From Mycobacterium sp. ITM-2016-00317 (GTDB lineage: Bacteria; Actinomycetota; Actinomycetes; Mycobacteriales; Mycobacteriaceae), in the NCBI RefSeq assembly GCF_002968295.1, contig NZ_CP134399.1, forward strand, positions 5,952,001 to 6,016,000: a stretch of 64,000 nucleotides of DNA, read 5' to 3'. Of the stretch, positions 16,882 to 25,278 are shown in pieces. Each line of letters opens with the position of its first letter. The stretch's first letter is position 1. A program made the position numbers and the translations under genes. Under the pieces are notes generated by a model. It was given only the letters and a program-made list of their open reading frames with translations, did not search any database and was not told the origin of the DNA.

Positions 16882-18620
16882 GCCGGCACCATCCACGACA
16901 GCACGGGCGAGGCTTGCAGCGCCGACAATGCGCAGAGCAGGACGAGGAAGCCGAGACTCCACAGGACCACCCGGCGGAAGATGTCGCCCTCCTTCCCGTC
17001 GAGGCCGACCGCCGCGGCGGCGATCGCGAGGTTCTGCGGCGAGATCATCTTGCCCAGCACTCCGCCGGAACTGTTGGACGCGGCCATCAGCACCTCGGAC
17101 AGGCCGGCCTGGTTCGCGGCGGTGACCTGAAGCGCACCGAACAGCGAGTTGGCCGACGTGTCGGAACCGGTGACCGCCACCCCGAGCCAGCCCAAGATGG
17201 GTGACAGCAACGCAAAGGCCGCTCCTGCGGCCGCCATGAACGTGCCCAGGGTGATCGTCTGGCCGGACAGGTTCATCACGAAGGCCAGTGCCAGCACCGT
17301 CATCACGGTCACGATGGCCCAGCGCAGTTGGTGCAGCGTCACCCCGTACGCCTTGACCGCCCGCGGGACCGACAGGCGCAGCGCGACCATCGTGAGCACA
17401 CCGGCGAGCAGCATCTGTGTGCCGGGAGTGGTCAGCAGGTTCAGCGTGAACTTCGTCAGCGTGGACGGATCTCCGTCGGCGTCGACCACATTGAGGCCGG
17501 GCCAGTTACCGGCGAACGTCGCCTGGTCGAGCAGGCTCTTGATCGCGGGGATCTGGCAGAGGACGAAGACGCCGATGATGATTCCATAGGGCGCGTAGGC
17601 CTTGACGACGTCGGCGCGGGAATCCTCGACCCGGTCGTCTCGAGCGGGATGGTCCCCGGCGCCGCGGCTGCCCCCTCGCGGAGGCGGTCCGTCGGCGGTG
17701 CGTAGGCCACCCCCGGGCGCGTCCGCGCCGCCGGCCTCACCTGAACCACCGTCTCCCCCCGCACGGACGGCGACCGGAGCGGGTTCGGCGGGTTCGGTGT
17801 ACGCGTTGGCGGGGTGCCACACCCGCACCAGCGCGACAACTGCCGCCGCCGACAGCAGCGAGGCCACGACGTCGGCCAACGGGACCGACAGGAAGTTCGA
17901 CGTGGCGTACTGCGCGAGGGCGAACACCAGGCCGCACACCAGCGCCGCCGGCCAGGTGGCGCGCATGCCGCGGCGGCCGTCGACGATCGCCACCAGCGCG
18001 AGCGGCACCAACAGCGCCAGGATCGGCGTCTGGCGGCCGACCATCGCGCCGAGGGTGTCGGCATCCAACTCGGTGACCTTGCCCAGCGTGATGATCGGGG
18101 TGGCCATCGCGCCGAACGCCACCGGCGCGGTGTTGGCGACCAGCGCCAGCACGGCCGCCTTCAGCGGACGGAAGCCCAGGGCCATCAGCATCACCGAGGT
18201 GACCGCCACGGGGGTGCCGAACCCGGCAAGGGCCTCGATCAGGGCGCCGAACGAGAACGCGATGATGATGGCCTGGATGCGCTGATCGTCGCTGACCGAG
18301 CTGAAGGAACGCCGCAGCACATCGAAATGACCTGTCTCGACGGTCATCTGGTAGACCCAGATGGCGTTGATCACGATCCACAGGATCGGGAAGAACCCGA
18401 AGGCGGCTCCCTCGGTGGCAGCCAGCACGGTCTGCCCGACGGGCATCCCGTAGATCAGCACCGCGACCGCGATGCTGACGGCCAGCGAGATGAGCGACGC
18501 CTTCCAGGCGGTCATCTTCAATGCGCCGAGCAGCACGAAGAGCAGGAGGAGCGGGACGGCGGCCACCGCTGCACTCCAGGCGAGCGAACCGGCGACGGGA
18601 TCGAGAACTTGCTGGTACAC
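16878..18620 (-). CDS. lldP: L-lactate permease family transporter (LctP/LldP)
   Basis: A 580-residue polytopic membrane protein with 12 or more hydrophobic segments and the family blocks IEALAGFGTPVAV and NTAPVAFGA. The C-terminal half carries the NSLFGALQ and ANSSGGVLGKMISPQ motifs typical of lactate permeases. A Gly/Asp/Arg-rich cytoplasmic loop (about 285-335) is longer than in E. coli LldP. The start is GTG with GAGGG upstream. It is first in a two-gene operon with the 2-hydroxyacid dehydrogenase. Confidence 0.92.
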   Translation of the reverse strand: MYQQVLDPVAGSLAWSAAVAAVPLLLLFVLLGALKMTAWKASLISLAVSIAVAVLIYGMPVGQTVLAATEGAAFGFFPILWIVINAIWVYQMTVETGHFDVLRRSFSSVSDDQRIQAIIIAFSFGALIEALAGFGTPVAVTSVMLMALGFRPLKAAVLALVANTAPVAFGAMATPIITLGKVTELDADTLGAMVGRQTPILALLVPLALVAIVDGRRGMRATWPAALVCGLVFALAQYATSNFLSVPLADVVASLLSAAAVVALVRVWHPANAYTEPAEPAPVAVRAGGDGGSGEAGGADAPGGGLRTADGPPPRGGSRGAGDHPARDDRVEDSRADVVKAYAPYGIIIGVFVLCQIPAIKSLLDQATFAGNWPGLNVVDADGDPSTLTKFTLNLLTTPGTQMLLAGVLTMVALRLSVPRAVKAYGVTLHQLRWAIVTVMTVLALAFVMNLSGQTITLGTFMAAAGAAFALLSPILGWLGVAVTGSDTSANSLFGALQVTAANQAGLSEVLMAASNSSGGVLGKMISPQNLAIAAAAVGLDGKEGDIFRRVVLWSLGFLVLLCALSALQASPVLSWMVPA

Positions 18621-18756
18621 GGCCTACCCTCACTGTGGCGTGGATCACAACAAGCGTCGGTTACCACAAGGTGCGCCGAGGTAAACGCCATGCCAGGCAG
18701 CATGGACCCGCCGGTGTTTGCCGGCTGACGCGGGCGGGCGGTCCGGGCAGGGGACG

Positions 18757-19320
18757 TCAGGAATGCTGCTCGATGTAGTCGGCGGCGTCCTTGTCGCGGC
18801 CGCTGATGCCCTGGCCTGCCTGGTGTTCGGCATAGAAGCGCAGCCACTGCATGCCCAGCTCGTGGCGCAGTTCCAGGGACGCACTCTTGATGAAGTCGGG
18901 CATCGCCTCGCGCTCTTCCTCGTCGAGGTGCTCGCCGTTCTCCTTGCGCGCGGCGATCACGGCCTCGAACCATTCGTCGGTGCCGGGCTCGTGCTGGCGG
19001 GATCGGCGGACCGCGTCACGAATCGCGTTGTGGTCGGTGATGGCGTCTTCGGTCTCGTCCTCGGGATCACCTTCGGGGTTTCCGGGGTCGTCCTTGCCGC
19101 CGTGCTTGAGCAGCGCCGGATAGAACACCGTCTCCTCCGCGTCGGCATGGGTGTCGAGCCGCTTGCCGAGCACGTCCCAGATTGCGGCGAGCTCCTCCGG
19201 GGTGGTGGCGTCGTCCAGGCGGAAGAACATCCGGCGCAGCCAGTCGTGGTCGGCATAGATCAGCTCGATGATGTCCGCCATGGGTGAGACCTGATTCCTT
19301 TGAGTCGGGACGTGCGTCAT
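18757..19320 (-). CDS. hemerythrin HHE-domain protein
   Basis: 187 residues from ATG 19320 (GAGGGG upstream), or 174 from the ATG at 19281, where family similarity begins (MADIIELIYADHD). The iron-ligand pattern is visible: DHDWLRRMFF, HADAEETVFYPALLKH, DHNAIRD and GEHLDEEEREAMPDF. An acidic loop separates the second and third ligand helices. Mycobacterial hemerythrin-like proteins have been linked to oxidative or nitrosative stress responses. It is cytosolic and stands alone, next to a GlsB-type small membrane protein. Confidence 0.88.
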   Translation of the reverse strand: MTHVPTQRNQVSPMADIIELIYADHDWLRRMFFRLDDATTPEELAAIWDVLGKRLDTHADAEETVFYPALLKHGGKDDPGNPEGDPEDETEDAITDHNAIRDAVRRSRQHEPGTDEWFEAVIAARKENGEHLDEEEREAMPDFIKSASLELRHELGMQWLRFYAEHQAGQGISGRDKDAADYIEQHS

Positions 19321-19411
19321 CGATCCCCTCGATGCAGTGCAGGGGTTCCCAGCAACGCGTTGCTCAATCAGCGCGGTGCGACCGCCCGCTGGAGGCAGGG
19401 GGCGCGGGGAC

Positions 19412-19451
19412 GACAGGGCCGGCCCCGGACAGCTCGGGGCCGGTCCCTGTC
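19412..19451 (-). terminator. strong hairpin downstream of the GlsB-like gene
   Basis: GACAGGG-CCGGCCCCG (19412-19427) pairs with CGGGGCCGG-T-CCCTGTC (19435-19451), a 16-bp stem with a single bulge, 12 bp past the stop of the GlsB-like gene. It is the clearest terminator structure in this part of the window. Confidence 0.65.
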
Positions 19452-19462
19452 GGGCGTGCGGG

Positions 19463-19744
19463 CTACCGGTGGCTGACGGAGCTTCGGCCTCCGACCCGGA
19501 GCCAGATCACGAGCACGAGGACGGCGCCGATGATCGAGCCGATGATGCCGGAGGGCTGGAGGAATCCCTGCGAGGCGTCTTTGTGGAAGATCAGGTACCC
19601 GAGGAATCCGCCGACGAAGGAGCCGACGATTCCGAGGACGATGGTCATCAGGATCGACAGGTTCTGCTTGCCGGGAACGAGGAGGCGAGCGAGAGCGCCG
19701 GCGATCAGTCCGATGACGATGATGCTGACGATGAGTCCGATCAT
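19463..19744 (-). CDS. GlsB/YeaQ/YmgE-family small membrane protein
   Basis: 93 residues with three hydrophobic segments and the family pattern GLIAGALARLLVPGKQ, then GSFVGGFLGYL and IIGSIIGAVLVL. The start ATG at 19744 follows GAAAGG; the longer frame to 19813 adds a non-family proline-rich stretch. These proteins are stress-associated inner-membrane proteins of uncertain function. The gene is divergent from the LuxR response regulator. Confidence 0.85.
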   Translation of the reverse strand: MIGLIVSIIVIGLIAGALARLLVPGKQNLSILMTIVLGIVGSFVGGFLGYLIFHKDASQGFLQPSGIIGSIIGAVLVLVIWLRVGGRSSVSHR

Positions 19745-19826
19745 GGCTGCGTGCCTTTCTGGTGCAGCGCCGGGTGGCGCTGGATCGGGATTGGTCGGGC
19801 GGCTGCTCGACACTGATGTCAGTCCA

Positions 19827-19858
19827 ACACCCCTAAGGGGGGTGGCGGTACACCCCTA
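19827..19858. promoter_or_regulatory. ACACCCCTA repeats upstream of the response regulator
   Basis: ACACCCCTA occurs at 19827-19835 and 19850-19858, 23 bp apart, within the gap between the GlsB-like gene and the response regulator. The same core (GGTACACCCC) reappears just before the PfkB gene at 20656-20664, suggesting a shared binding site, possibly for this regulator. Confidence 0.4.
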
Positions 19859-19877
19859 GGTAGGTAGCCTGGGGACC

Positions 19878-20546
19878 ATGGCATCGCCGCCGAACACTCC
19901 GATCACGGTGGCGCTGGTCGACGACTACGACGTCGTGCTGATGGGCGTGGCGAACATGTTCGACAGATACCGCGATCGGGTCGTCGTCGCGGAGATCGAC
20001 TCGAACATGAGCCTCGACGACAGCGTCGACATCGTCCTCTACGACTCCTTCGCCCAGCCCGAATCCGATCACGACGAGATCGCGGCGTTGGTCGCGAATC
20101 CGCGGGCTCACCGGGTTGTGGTCTATACGTGGAATTTTCACCCCGAACTCATCGAAAGCGCCCGCCAAAAGGGGGCCGACGGTTATCTGTCGAAGACGCT
20201 GCCCGCGCGGGAGTTGGTCGCCGCGCTGGAGGCGGTCCATGCCGGCGAGACAGTGTTCAGTGACATCCCGCCGCGGGGACGCAGCGCTGTCGGCCTCGAC
20301 TGGCCGGGCCGCGGCGAGGGATTGAGCGACAGGGAATCGGAGATCCTGGCGCTCATCACACAGGGCAAGAGCAACGCCGAGGTCGCCAAGCTGACCTACC
20401 TCAGCCCGAACACCATCAAGTCCTACATCCGCACGATCTACCGCAAGATCGACGTGGCCAGCCGGACCCAGGCCGTGCTCTGGGGTGTCGAGCACGGGTT
20501 CACCCCCGATCACCACCGCATCGAGCACTGGAAGGGCGGGCCCTGA
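19878..20546 (+). CDS. orphan NarL/LuxR-type response regulator
   Basis: 222 residues. The receiver domain (about 10-125) keeps the acidic pair D15/D16, the phosphoacceptor D56 (VLYDS), the Thr of VVVYTW and the Lys of GYLSK. The LuxR helix-turn-helix (about 150-210) includes LSDRESEILALITQGKSNAEVA and SPNTIKSYIRTIYRKI. No histidine kinase is encoded nearby. The short repeats flanking it and the following kinase gene hint at autoregulation. Confidence 0.92.
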   Translation: MASPPNTPITVALVDDYDVVLMGVANMFDRYRDRVVVAEIDSNMSLDDSVDIVLYDSFAQPESDHDEIAALVANPRAHRVVVYTWNFHPELIESARQKGADGYLSKTLPARELVAALEAVHAGETVFSDIPPRGRSAVGLDWPGRGEGLSDRESEILALITQGKSNAEVAKLTYLSPNTIKSYIRTIYRKIDVASRTQAVLWGVEHGFTPDHHRIEHWKGGP

Positions 20547-20650
20547 GCCGACCGCTGTGCTGCTGAACACATTGGGATGCAACCCTTCTCAGCCTGCCGA
20601 GAGAGGAATCACTCGAACCGGTCACATGTACAGGGGTGGGTCGCCGTCAG

Positions 20651-20665
20651 GGTGGGTACACCCCA
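20651..20665. promoter_or_regulatory. GGTACACCCC element abutting the PfkB start
   Basis: GGTGGGTACACCCCA matches the repeat found before the response-regulator gene and forms an imperfect palindrome (GGGT-ACACCC). It overlaps the place where a ribosome-binding site would be expected, so binding here could block translation or transcription of the kinase. Confidence 0.3.
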
Positions 20666-20669
20666 GCCC

Positions 20670-21632
20670 ATGGCAGACAGCAAACCCCGCAACGGTTCGG
20701 AGGACCCCAATCCCGTCGTCGTCTTCGCTCCCCTACCCGTTCTCACCGTGACGGTCGAGGACCGGTCAGGGGCGGACGACATTCACGTGCACGCCGGCGG
20801 TCAGGGTGTCTGGCAGTCCCGCATGTTGTCCTCCCTCGGTGTGCCGGTCGTGCTGTGCTCGGCGCTCGGCGGGGAGACCGGCGACGTGCTCGGGCACCTG
20901 CTGCCGATGAACAACGTCACCGTGCGCGCCGTGCCGGTCAGCGCGCGCAACGGCTCGTACGTGCACGACCGCCGCACGGGGAGCCGAGAGGTCGTCGCCG
21001 AGGCCGAGGGCAGCCCGCTGGACCGCCACGAACTCGACGCCCTCTACGAGCTCACCCTCACCGAGGGACTCATCCACGGCTGGGCACTCCTGTCCGGTCC
21101 GCAGGAGGACACCGTGGTGCCTGCGGACCTCTACCGGCGACTGTCCACCGACCTGGGTGCCAACGGCTGCAAGGTGGCCGCCGACCTCTCCGGCGAGCGA
21201 CTCGAAGCGGTGCTCGCAGGCAAGCCGGATCTGATCAAGGTCAGCCACGAAGAACTGCTCAACGACGGCCGCGCGAAGTCCGACGACGCCGGGGATCTGG
21301 TCAAGGCCATGCATTCCATGCGGGACGAAGGCGCGGGCACTGTCGTGGTGTCGCGTGCCGGTGCCGCACCGGCCCTGGCGCTTCTGGAGGACGACGACGT
21401 CGTCGAAATCTGCATGCCCGCACTGGAGCCGGCCGATTCGGCGGGCGCCGGGGACTCCATGACCGCAGGCATCGTCTCCGCGCTGGCAAGTGGTCGCCCG
21501 CTGCACACCGCCTTGCAGATCGGCGCCGCCTGCGGGGCGCTCAACGTGGTACGGCACGGGCTGGGCACCGGCGGTGCCCGGGCCGTCGAGACGCTCGCCG
21601 AGCGGGTGGAGCTGCATCCATGGAAGAAGTGA
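20670..21632 (+). CDS. PfkB-family carbohydrate kinase
   Basis: 320 residues from ATG 20670. The N-terminal ribokinase-fold region has HVHAGGQGVWQSRMLSSLG, the substrate-binding glycine pair and NxxxA-like helix of PfkB proteins. The C-terminal DSAGAGDSMTAGI is the conserved anion-hole/catalytic Asp motif. The sugar is not identifiable; 1-phosphofructokinase/tagatose-phosphate-kinase-like is closest. A GGTACACCCC element lies 6-14 bases before the start and there is no good ribosome-binding site. SurE follows after 25 bp, probably in the same transcript. Confidence 0.82.
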   Translation: MADSKPRNGSEDPNPVVVFAPLPVLTVTVEDRSGADDIHVHAGGQGVWQSRMLSSLGVPVVLCSALGGETGDVLGHLLPMNNVTVRAVPVSARNGSYVHDRRTGSREVVAEAEGSPLDRHELDALYELTLTEGLIHGWALLSGPQEDTVVPADLYRRLSTDLGANGCKVAADLSGERLEAVLAGKPDLIKVSHEELLNDGRAKSDDAGDLVKAMHSMRDEGAGTVVVSRAGAAPALALLEDDDVVEICMPALEPADSAGAGDSMTAGIVSALASGRPLHTALQIGAACGALNVVRHGLGTGGARAVETLAERVELHPWKK

Positions 21633-21657
21633 CCGCGGAGACGGAGGAGGGCGGCGG

Positions 21658-22437
21658 GTGCCCCGTGCACTGGTGACCAACGACGACGGGATCGACTCCC
21701 CCGGTCTGCACGCACTGGCCTCTGCGGCACTGGAGGCGGGTTTGGACGTGATCGTCGCCGCCCCGGCCGAGCAGGCCAGCGGCGCGAGCGCGGCGCTGAG
21801 CGCAGTCCGCCGGGATGGCCGCACGGTCGTCGAGGAGCGACAGATACCCGGTCTCGACATCGAGGCGTGGGCGGTCCACGCGCAGCCGGGACACATCGTC
21901 GCCGCCGCGCTCAACGGTTGGTTCGATCCCCGACCGGACGTTGTGCTGTCCGGAATCAACCACGGCGCCAACGTCGGTCGGGCCGTTCTGCACTCTGGCA
22001 CCGTCGGTGCGGCCCTCACCGCGAAGATCAGCGACACCCGCGCGCTGGCCGTGTCGCTCGACGTCGCTCTGCGCCCCACCGGGGAGCGGTACTGGGGAAC
22101 AGCCGCCGGCCTGCTGGCGCCGGTGCTGGAGCTGCTCCTCGACGCACCCGACGGCACCGTGCTCTCCCTCAACGTCCCGGACCGGCCCGCGGCGGAGGTG
22201 GGCCCGCTCCGACATGCGCGGCTGGCCCGCGGTGGAGCGGTGCAGACACGGGTCGAGGAGGTCCGCGACGGCGGTGTGCGCCTGACCGAGGTCGAGGTGT
22301 CGGACGAGCCGGAGCCGGACACCGACAGCGCGCTGCTGGACGCCGGGCACCCGACACTGACGGAGCTGCGATCGGTGGAGGCGCACGACGGCGACCTCGT
22401 GCGTCAGTGGCTGGCCGCGCAGGGAGGTTCCGAGTAG
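21658..22437 (+). CDS. surE: SurE-family 5'-nucleotidase/phosphatase
   Basis: 259 residues, a normal SurE length. The N-terminus RALVTNDDGIDSPGL carries the paired metal-binding Asp. VVLSGINHGANVG provides the Asn ligand, followed by HSGTVGAAL. The start GTG at 21658 is preceded by GGAGGAGG. SurE hydrolyses nucleoside monophosphates and is associated with stationary-phase survival. It follows the PfkB kinase by 25 bp. A 32-bp stretch of its 3' end is duplicated at 24591-24622. Confidence 0.92.
   Translation: MPRALVTNDDGIDSPGLHALASAALEAGLDVIVAAPAEQASGASAALSAVRRDGRTVVEERQIPGLDIEAWAVHAQPGHIVAAALNGWFDPRPDVVLSGINHGANVGRAVLHSGTVGAALTAKISDTRALAVSLDVALRPTGERYWGTAAGLLAPVLELLLDAPDGTVLSLNVPDRPAAEVGPLRHARLARGGAVQTRVEEVRDGGVRLTEVEVSDEPEPDTDSALLDAGHPTLTELRSVEAHDGDLVRQWLAAQGGSE
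22344..22375. repeat. left copy of 32-bp direct repeat (inside surE 3' end)
   Basis: This part of the surE coding sequence (starting CGGGCACCCGACACTG) matches 24591-24622 in the same orientation at 31 of 32 positions. The copies bracket the TetR/SDR/membrane-protein block. Confidence 0.85.
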
Positions 22438-22501
22438 CGAGTCGGGTAGTAGATCTGACCAGTGTCTGCTGCGAGATGCGTCGAAACGTGTGTCTGGCCA
22501 G

Positions 22502-23092
22502 CTAGTTTCGGTCGGCGTGACGGTCGGCGTCATTGATGAGCGCGAGTAGGTTATCGGTGAGTTCTTCGGGAGTGGTCTGCCACTTGTCGGTGTGCAGAAG
22601 GCCACTCATCTCCAGGCCTACGGCGCCATGCACGCCAGTCAGGAGTATGGCGGCGTAGCGCTCAGCACGATCATTGCCGGCGACGTCGGCGACGATGGCC
22701 AGGAACTCGTCGCACATGCGTTGCGCGGCGCGGACCACTGCGGTCGGGTCCCCTGCTGGGGGGCTGAACATCAGCCGGTATAGGTGGGGCTGTTGCCGGC
22801 TGACCGTGATGACGTGGATCAGCGCCGCGCGCAACTTGCCTTCATGTGAAAGCCCAACCTCGGTCTGCACCTCATGCATGTAGTCACCGAGGCGCTGCCA
22901 GCCCTCCGCAGCCACCGCAGTCAGCAGACCCTCCTTGTCTGCGAAGTGTCGATACGGCGCCCCCCGACTCACCCCCGCGCGGGCGCCGACCTCGCGCAAC
23001 GTCACCGCGTCGAGACCTCCGCCGTCCAGCAGCAGGGCAGCTTGGTCGAGCAGGGCGCGTCGGGTGGCGGCCGCTGATTCCTCGCGACTCAT
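22502..23092 (-). CDS. TetR-family transcriptional regulator
   Basis: 196 residues from ATG 23092 (MSREESAAATRR). The helix-turn-helix spans about 10-55 with VTLREVGARAGVSRGAPYRHFADKEGL. The C-terminal region resembles the WHG/TetR_C subtype. The frame is open to 23140, but that extension overlaps the operator arm at 23108-23124. It is divergent from an SDR gene, with a near-perfect 17-bp inverted repeat between them. Confidence 0.9.
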   Translation of the reverse strand: MSREESAAATRRALLDQAALLLDGGGLDAVTLREVGARAGVSRGAPYRHFADKEGLLTAVAAEGWQRLGDYMHEVQTEVGLSHEGKLRAALIHVITVSRQQPHLYRLMFSPPAGDPTAVVRAAQRMCDEFLAIVADVAGNDRAERYAAILLTGVHGAVGLEMSGLLHTDKWQTTPEELTDNLLALINDADRHADRN

Positions 23093-23107
23093 AGTCCGAC
23101 CATCGTA

Positions 23108-23158
23108 GTTGACACTGTCATCTGACTCCGCAAGACTCACGAGATGACGGTGTCAACT
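23108..23158. promoter_or_regulatory. TetR operator: 17-bp inverted repeat overlapping the SDR start
   Basis: AGTTGACACTGTCATCT (23108-23124) and AGATGACGGTGTCAACT (23142-23158) are inverted copies with one mismatch and a 17-bp spacer. The right arm contains the SDR ATG at 23144, so a bound repressor would cover the translation start. Confidence 0.75.
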
Positions 23159-24040
23159 GAGAATGAGCTGGTGATGGTCACCGGTGCCTCTACCGGTATC
23201 GGAGCGGCCACCGCCCGCGAGATGGCCCGGCGGGGGTTCCATGTTCTCGCCGGTGTTCGGCGAGAACGCGACGCCGACGCCATCCGGGCGTCGAATGTCG
23301 AGCCGTTGATTCTGGATATCACCGATTCCGATCAGATCCGAGCGCTTGCCGGTCGGGTATCGGAGGACCCGCGGGGCCGGCGACTGCGGGCGTTGGTGAA
23401 CAACGCCGCGGTGCAGGCCAACGTTCCGGTCGAGGTCTTCGGGATCGAGCAGTGGCGAGAGATGTTCGAGGTCAACCTGTTCGGCCACGTCGCGGTGATC
23501 CAGGCGCTCCTGCCCACGCTGATCGACAGCGGGGGCCGCGTGGTCAACATCAGTTCGGTGGGAGGCAAGGTCGCGATGGCCACCTATGGTCCGTACGCGG
23601 GCACGAAGTTCGCGCTCGAAGCGATGAGCGACGCGCTGCGACGCGAGGTGGCCCCCCACGGGGTCCAGGTGATCGTGGTCGAACCCGGCGCTGTGCGTAC
23701 GGAGATGCTCGGCAGAGCCATCGCCAGCGCCCACGATCTGCTCGCCGCGATGACACCGCAGCAGCGCCGCCGATACGGCGCCCTGGTGCACGCGGTCAAC
23801 GCTCAGGCGGAAGCGTCGACCAAATCGGGACTACCCGCCGAGGTTGCGGCCACGGTGATCGCCAAGGCCATCACCGCACGCAGGCCACGCACGCGCTACA
23901 CCGTCGGCCGGGAAGCCGCACTGCTCCCGGTGATGCCTCTACTGCCCGACCGTCTTCTCGACCGCATCTTCGCCGCCGCGCTTCGGCCCCACTTGCCGAA
24001 GGACAACGCCCAGCTCGACTCCGCTCCCACTCGCCGGTGA
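23144..24040 (+). CDS. short-chain dehydrogenase/reductase (SDR)
   Basis: 298 residues. VMVTGASTGIG is the cofactor motif, LVNNAAVQ follows, then the NISS serine and YAGTKFALEAMSDALRRE with the catalytic Tyr-Lys. The C-terminal tail is extended (about 250-298), as in retinol-dehydrogenase-like SDRs. It is paired with the divergent TetR. An NADP-dependent reductase of a hydrophobic alcohol/ketone is inferred. The start sits inside the operator. Confidence 0.9.
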   Translation: MTVSTENELVMVTGASTGIGAATAREMARRGFHVLAGVRRERDADAIRASNVEPLILDITDSDQIRALAGRVSEDPRGRRLRALVNNAAVQANVPVEVFGIEQWREMFEVNLFGHVAVIQALLPTLIDSGGRVVNISSVGGKVAMATYGPYAGTKFALEAMSDALRREVAPHGVQVIVVEPGAVRTEMLGRAIASAHDLLAAMTPQQRRRYGALVHAVNAQAEASTKSGLPAEVAATVIAKAITARRPRTRYTVGREAALLPVMPLLPDRLLDRIFAAALRPHLPKDNAQLDSAPTRR

Positions 24041-24059
24041 GTCCGCAGCCGTCCGACCT

Positions 24060-24530
24060 CTACGACTCGTCAGGCATTCGGTCGTCGACGGCGCCCGGGC
24101 ACGCGAGCTTCAGGGCGTGGCCGGTGGAAATCGAATCTTGCATTCCCCCCATGTAATTCCGATCCGGAAATCCGTTCGGTGGACTGCTCGGGCTTCCGCG
24201 GCTGACCCGTTCGAGATTGTCGGCGAGTGTCATCGCCGTGGACCGCAATACCGGATCCTCGATCGCCTCGGCTTCCCCTCGGATCGCCGTGGCTGCCGCG
24301 GCGGTATCGGAGACCAGGTCGGTGTCGTCCGCATCGCCCAGGCCGCTCTGAATTGCGGGCAGCACACGCATCCAGTGCCGCATCGCCTGGTCCACGTGCA
24401 GACAGTCGCCGCTGGGGTGCGGAGCCTCTGTGCGGTAATCCCATACGACCATCGGGATGCTGATGACAAGGAAGACGGGCAGCCCGATGAGAAGGGTGAA
24501 TTTGGCCTTCGACCACTCCCCGATTGCCAT
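24060..24530 (-). CDS. small membrane-anchored protein of unknown function
   Basis: 156 residues. A short basic N-terminus (MAIGEWSKAK) is followed by one transmembrane helix (about 12-30). The exported soluble part has two well-separated cysteines (GDCLHVD and LACPGAV), compatible with a disulphide, and a helical middle section. No named family is recognised. It is convergent with the SDR and lies inside the block bracketed by the surE repeats. Confidence 0.65.
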   Translation of the reverse strand: MAIGEWSKAKFTLLIGLPVFLVISIPMVVWDYRTEAPHPSGDCLHVDQAMRHWMRVLPAIQSGLGDADDTDLVSDTAAAATAIRGEAEAIEDPVLRSTAMTLADNLERVSRGSPSSPPNGFPDRNYMGGMQDSISTGHALKLACPGAVDDRMPDES

Positions 24531-24590
24531 CGACGAAGCCTATGGCAATCGGCACGGGGTGAGGCCCACCAAATGCACGTGCCTGAGGTC

Positions 24591-24622
24591 CGGGCACCCG
24601 ACACTGACGGAACTGCGATCGG
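24591..24622. repeat. right copy of 32-bp direct repeat (surE remnant)
   Basis: A non-coding copy of a surE 3' segment with a single mismatch (A for G at its 22nd base), located between the small membrane-protein gene and the next TetR gene. Similarity stops sharply at both ends. Confidence 0.85.
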
Positions 24623-24646
24623 GCGGCTAGCGGTCCTGAGCATTCG

Positions 24647-25204
24647 TCATCGATCGTCTGCGTGCTGCGGATCGACGATCGCCATCAGTGCCGCAGCGAA
24701 GGGCGCGGAGTCCACGTCGCCACGCACGGCCAACTGCTGGCTGTATCCGACGCAGAGCGCCACAAAAGCCTCGGCGATACGGGCGGTGTCCGTCGGGTTC
24801 CTTTCAGGCAGAAGGGCGGCAACGGTGTCCCGCAGGACGGCGAGTTGCTGCTGCACGACGGCCGCGACGGTGGGAGAGACGGCGGCTTCGGCGTATATCT
24901 GAGCGACGAGGCGAGCGTGACCGTCGTCGCGCGCCGTCGCACGGAGGTCTTCGAGAAATTCGCCGATGGCGGTGGCGGTGAGCTCGTGCGGGAGTACTTC
25001 GCTCGTCGTGTCCTCGCAGATCGCAACGACGATGTCGTCCTTGCTGGCGAAGTACCGGTAGATCGCACCGTTGGACAGGCCGGACTCGGCGACGATGTCG
25101 GCCAGGGATGTCCCGGCGAAGCCCTGGCGGGCGAATCGCCTCCGCGCAGCATCCACTATCTGCCGGCGGCGTGCATCGAGGTAGGACTGATCAACCTTGG
25201 GCAT
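24647..25204 (-). CDS. TetR-family transcriptional regulator
   Basis: 185 residues. The helix-turn-helix lies at about 12-58 (GFAGTSLADIVAESGLSNGAIYRYFASKDD). The C-terminal domain is the short TetR_C6-like type. It is divergent from an aldo/keto reductase. The start codon lies within the left arm of an inverted repeat (25202-25230), implying autorepression. Confidence 0.92.
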   Translation of the reverse strand: MPKVDQSYLDARRRQIVDAARRRFARQGFAGTSLADIVAESGLSNGAIYRYFASKDDIVVAICEDTTSEVLPHELTATAIGEFLEDLRATARDDGHARLVAQIYAEAAVSPTVAAVVQQQLAVLRDTVAALLPERNPTDTARIAEAFVALCVGYSQQLAVRGDVDSAPFAAALMAIVDPQHADDR

Positions 25205-25230
25205 AAAAAAGAGTGACCCCTCGTTTTATG
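25202..25230. promoter_or_regulatory. TetR operator overlapping the regulator start codon
   Basis: CATAAAA (25202-25208) and TTTTATG (25224-25230) are perfect inverted arms; with the inner GAG/CTC they extend to CATAAAAaaGAG...CTCgTTTTATG. The A/T-rich arms stand out from the GC-rich surroundings. Confidence 0.6.
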
Positions 25231-25278
25231 GGTAACGTCGGGAGCATATCCCGTACCGCCATCCTCGAGGAGTCTTTG

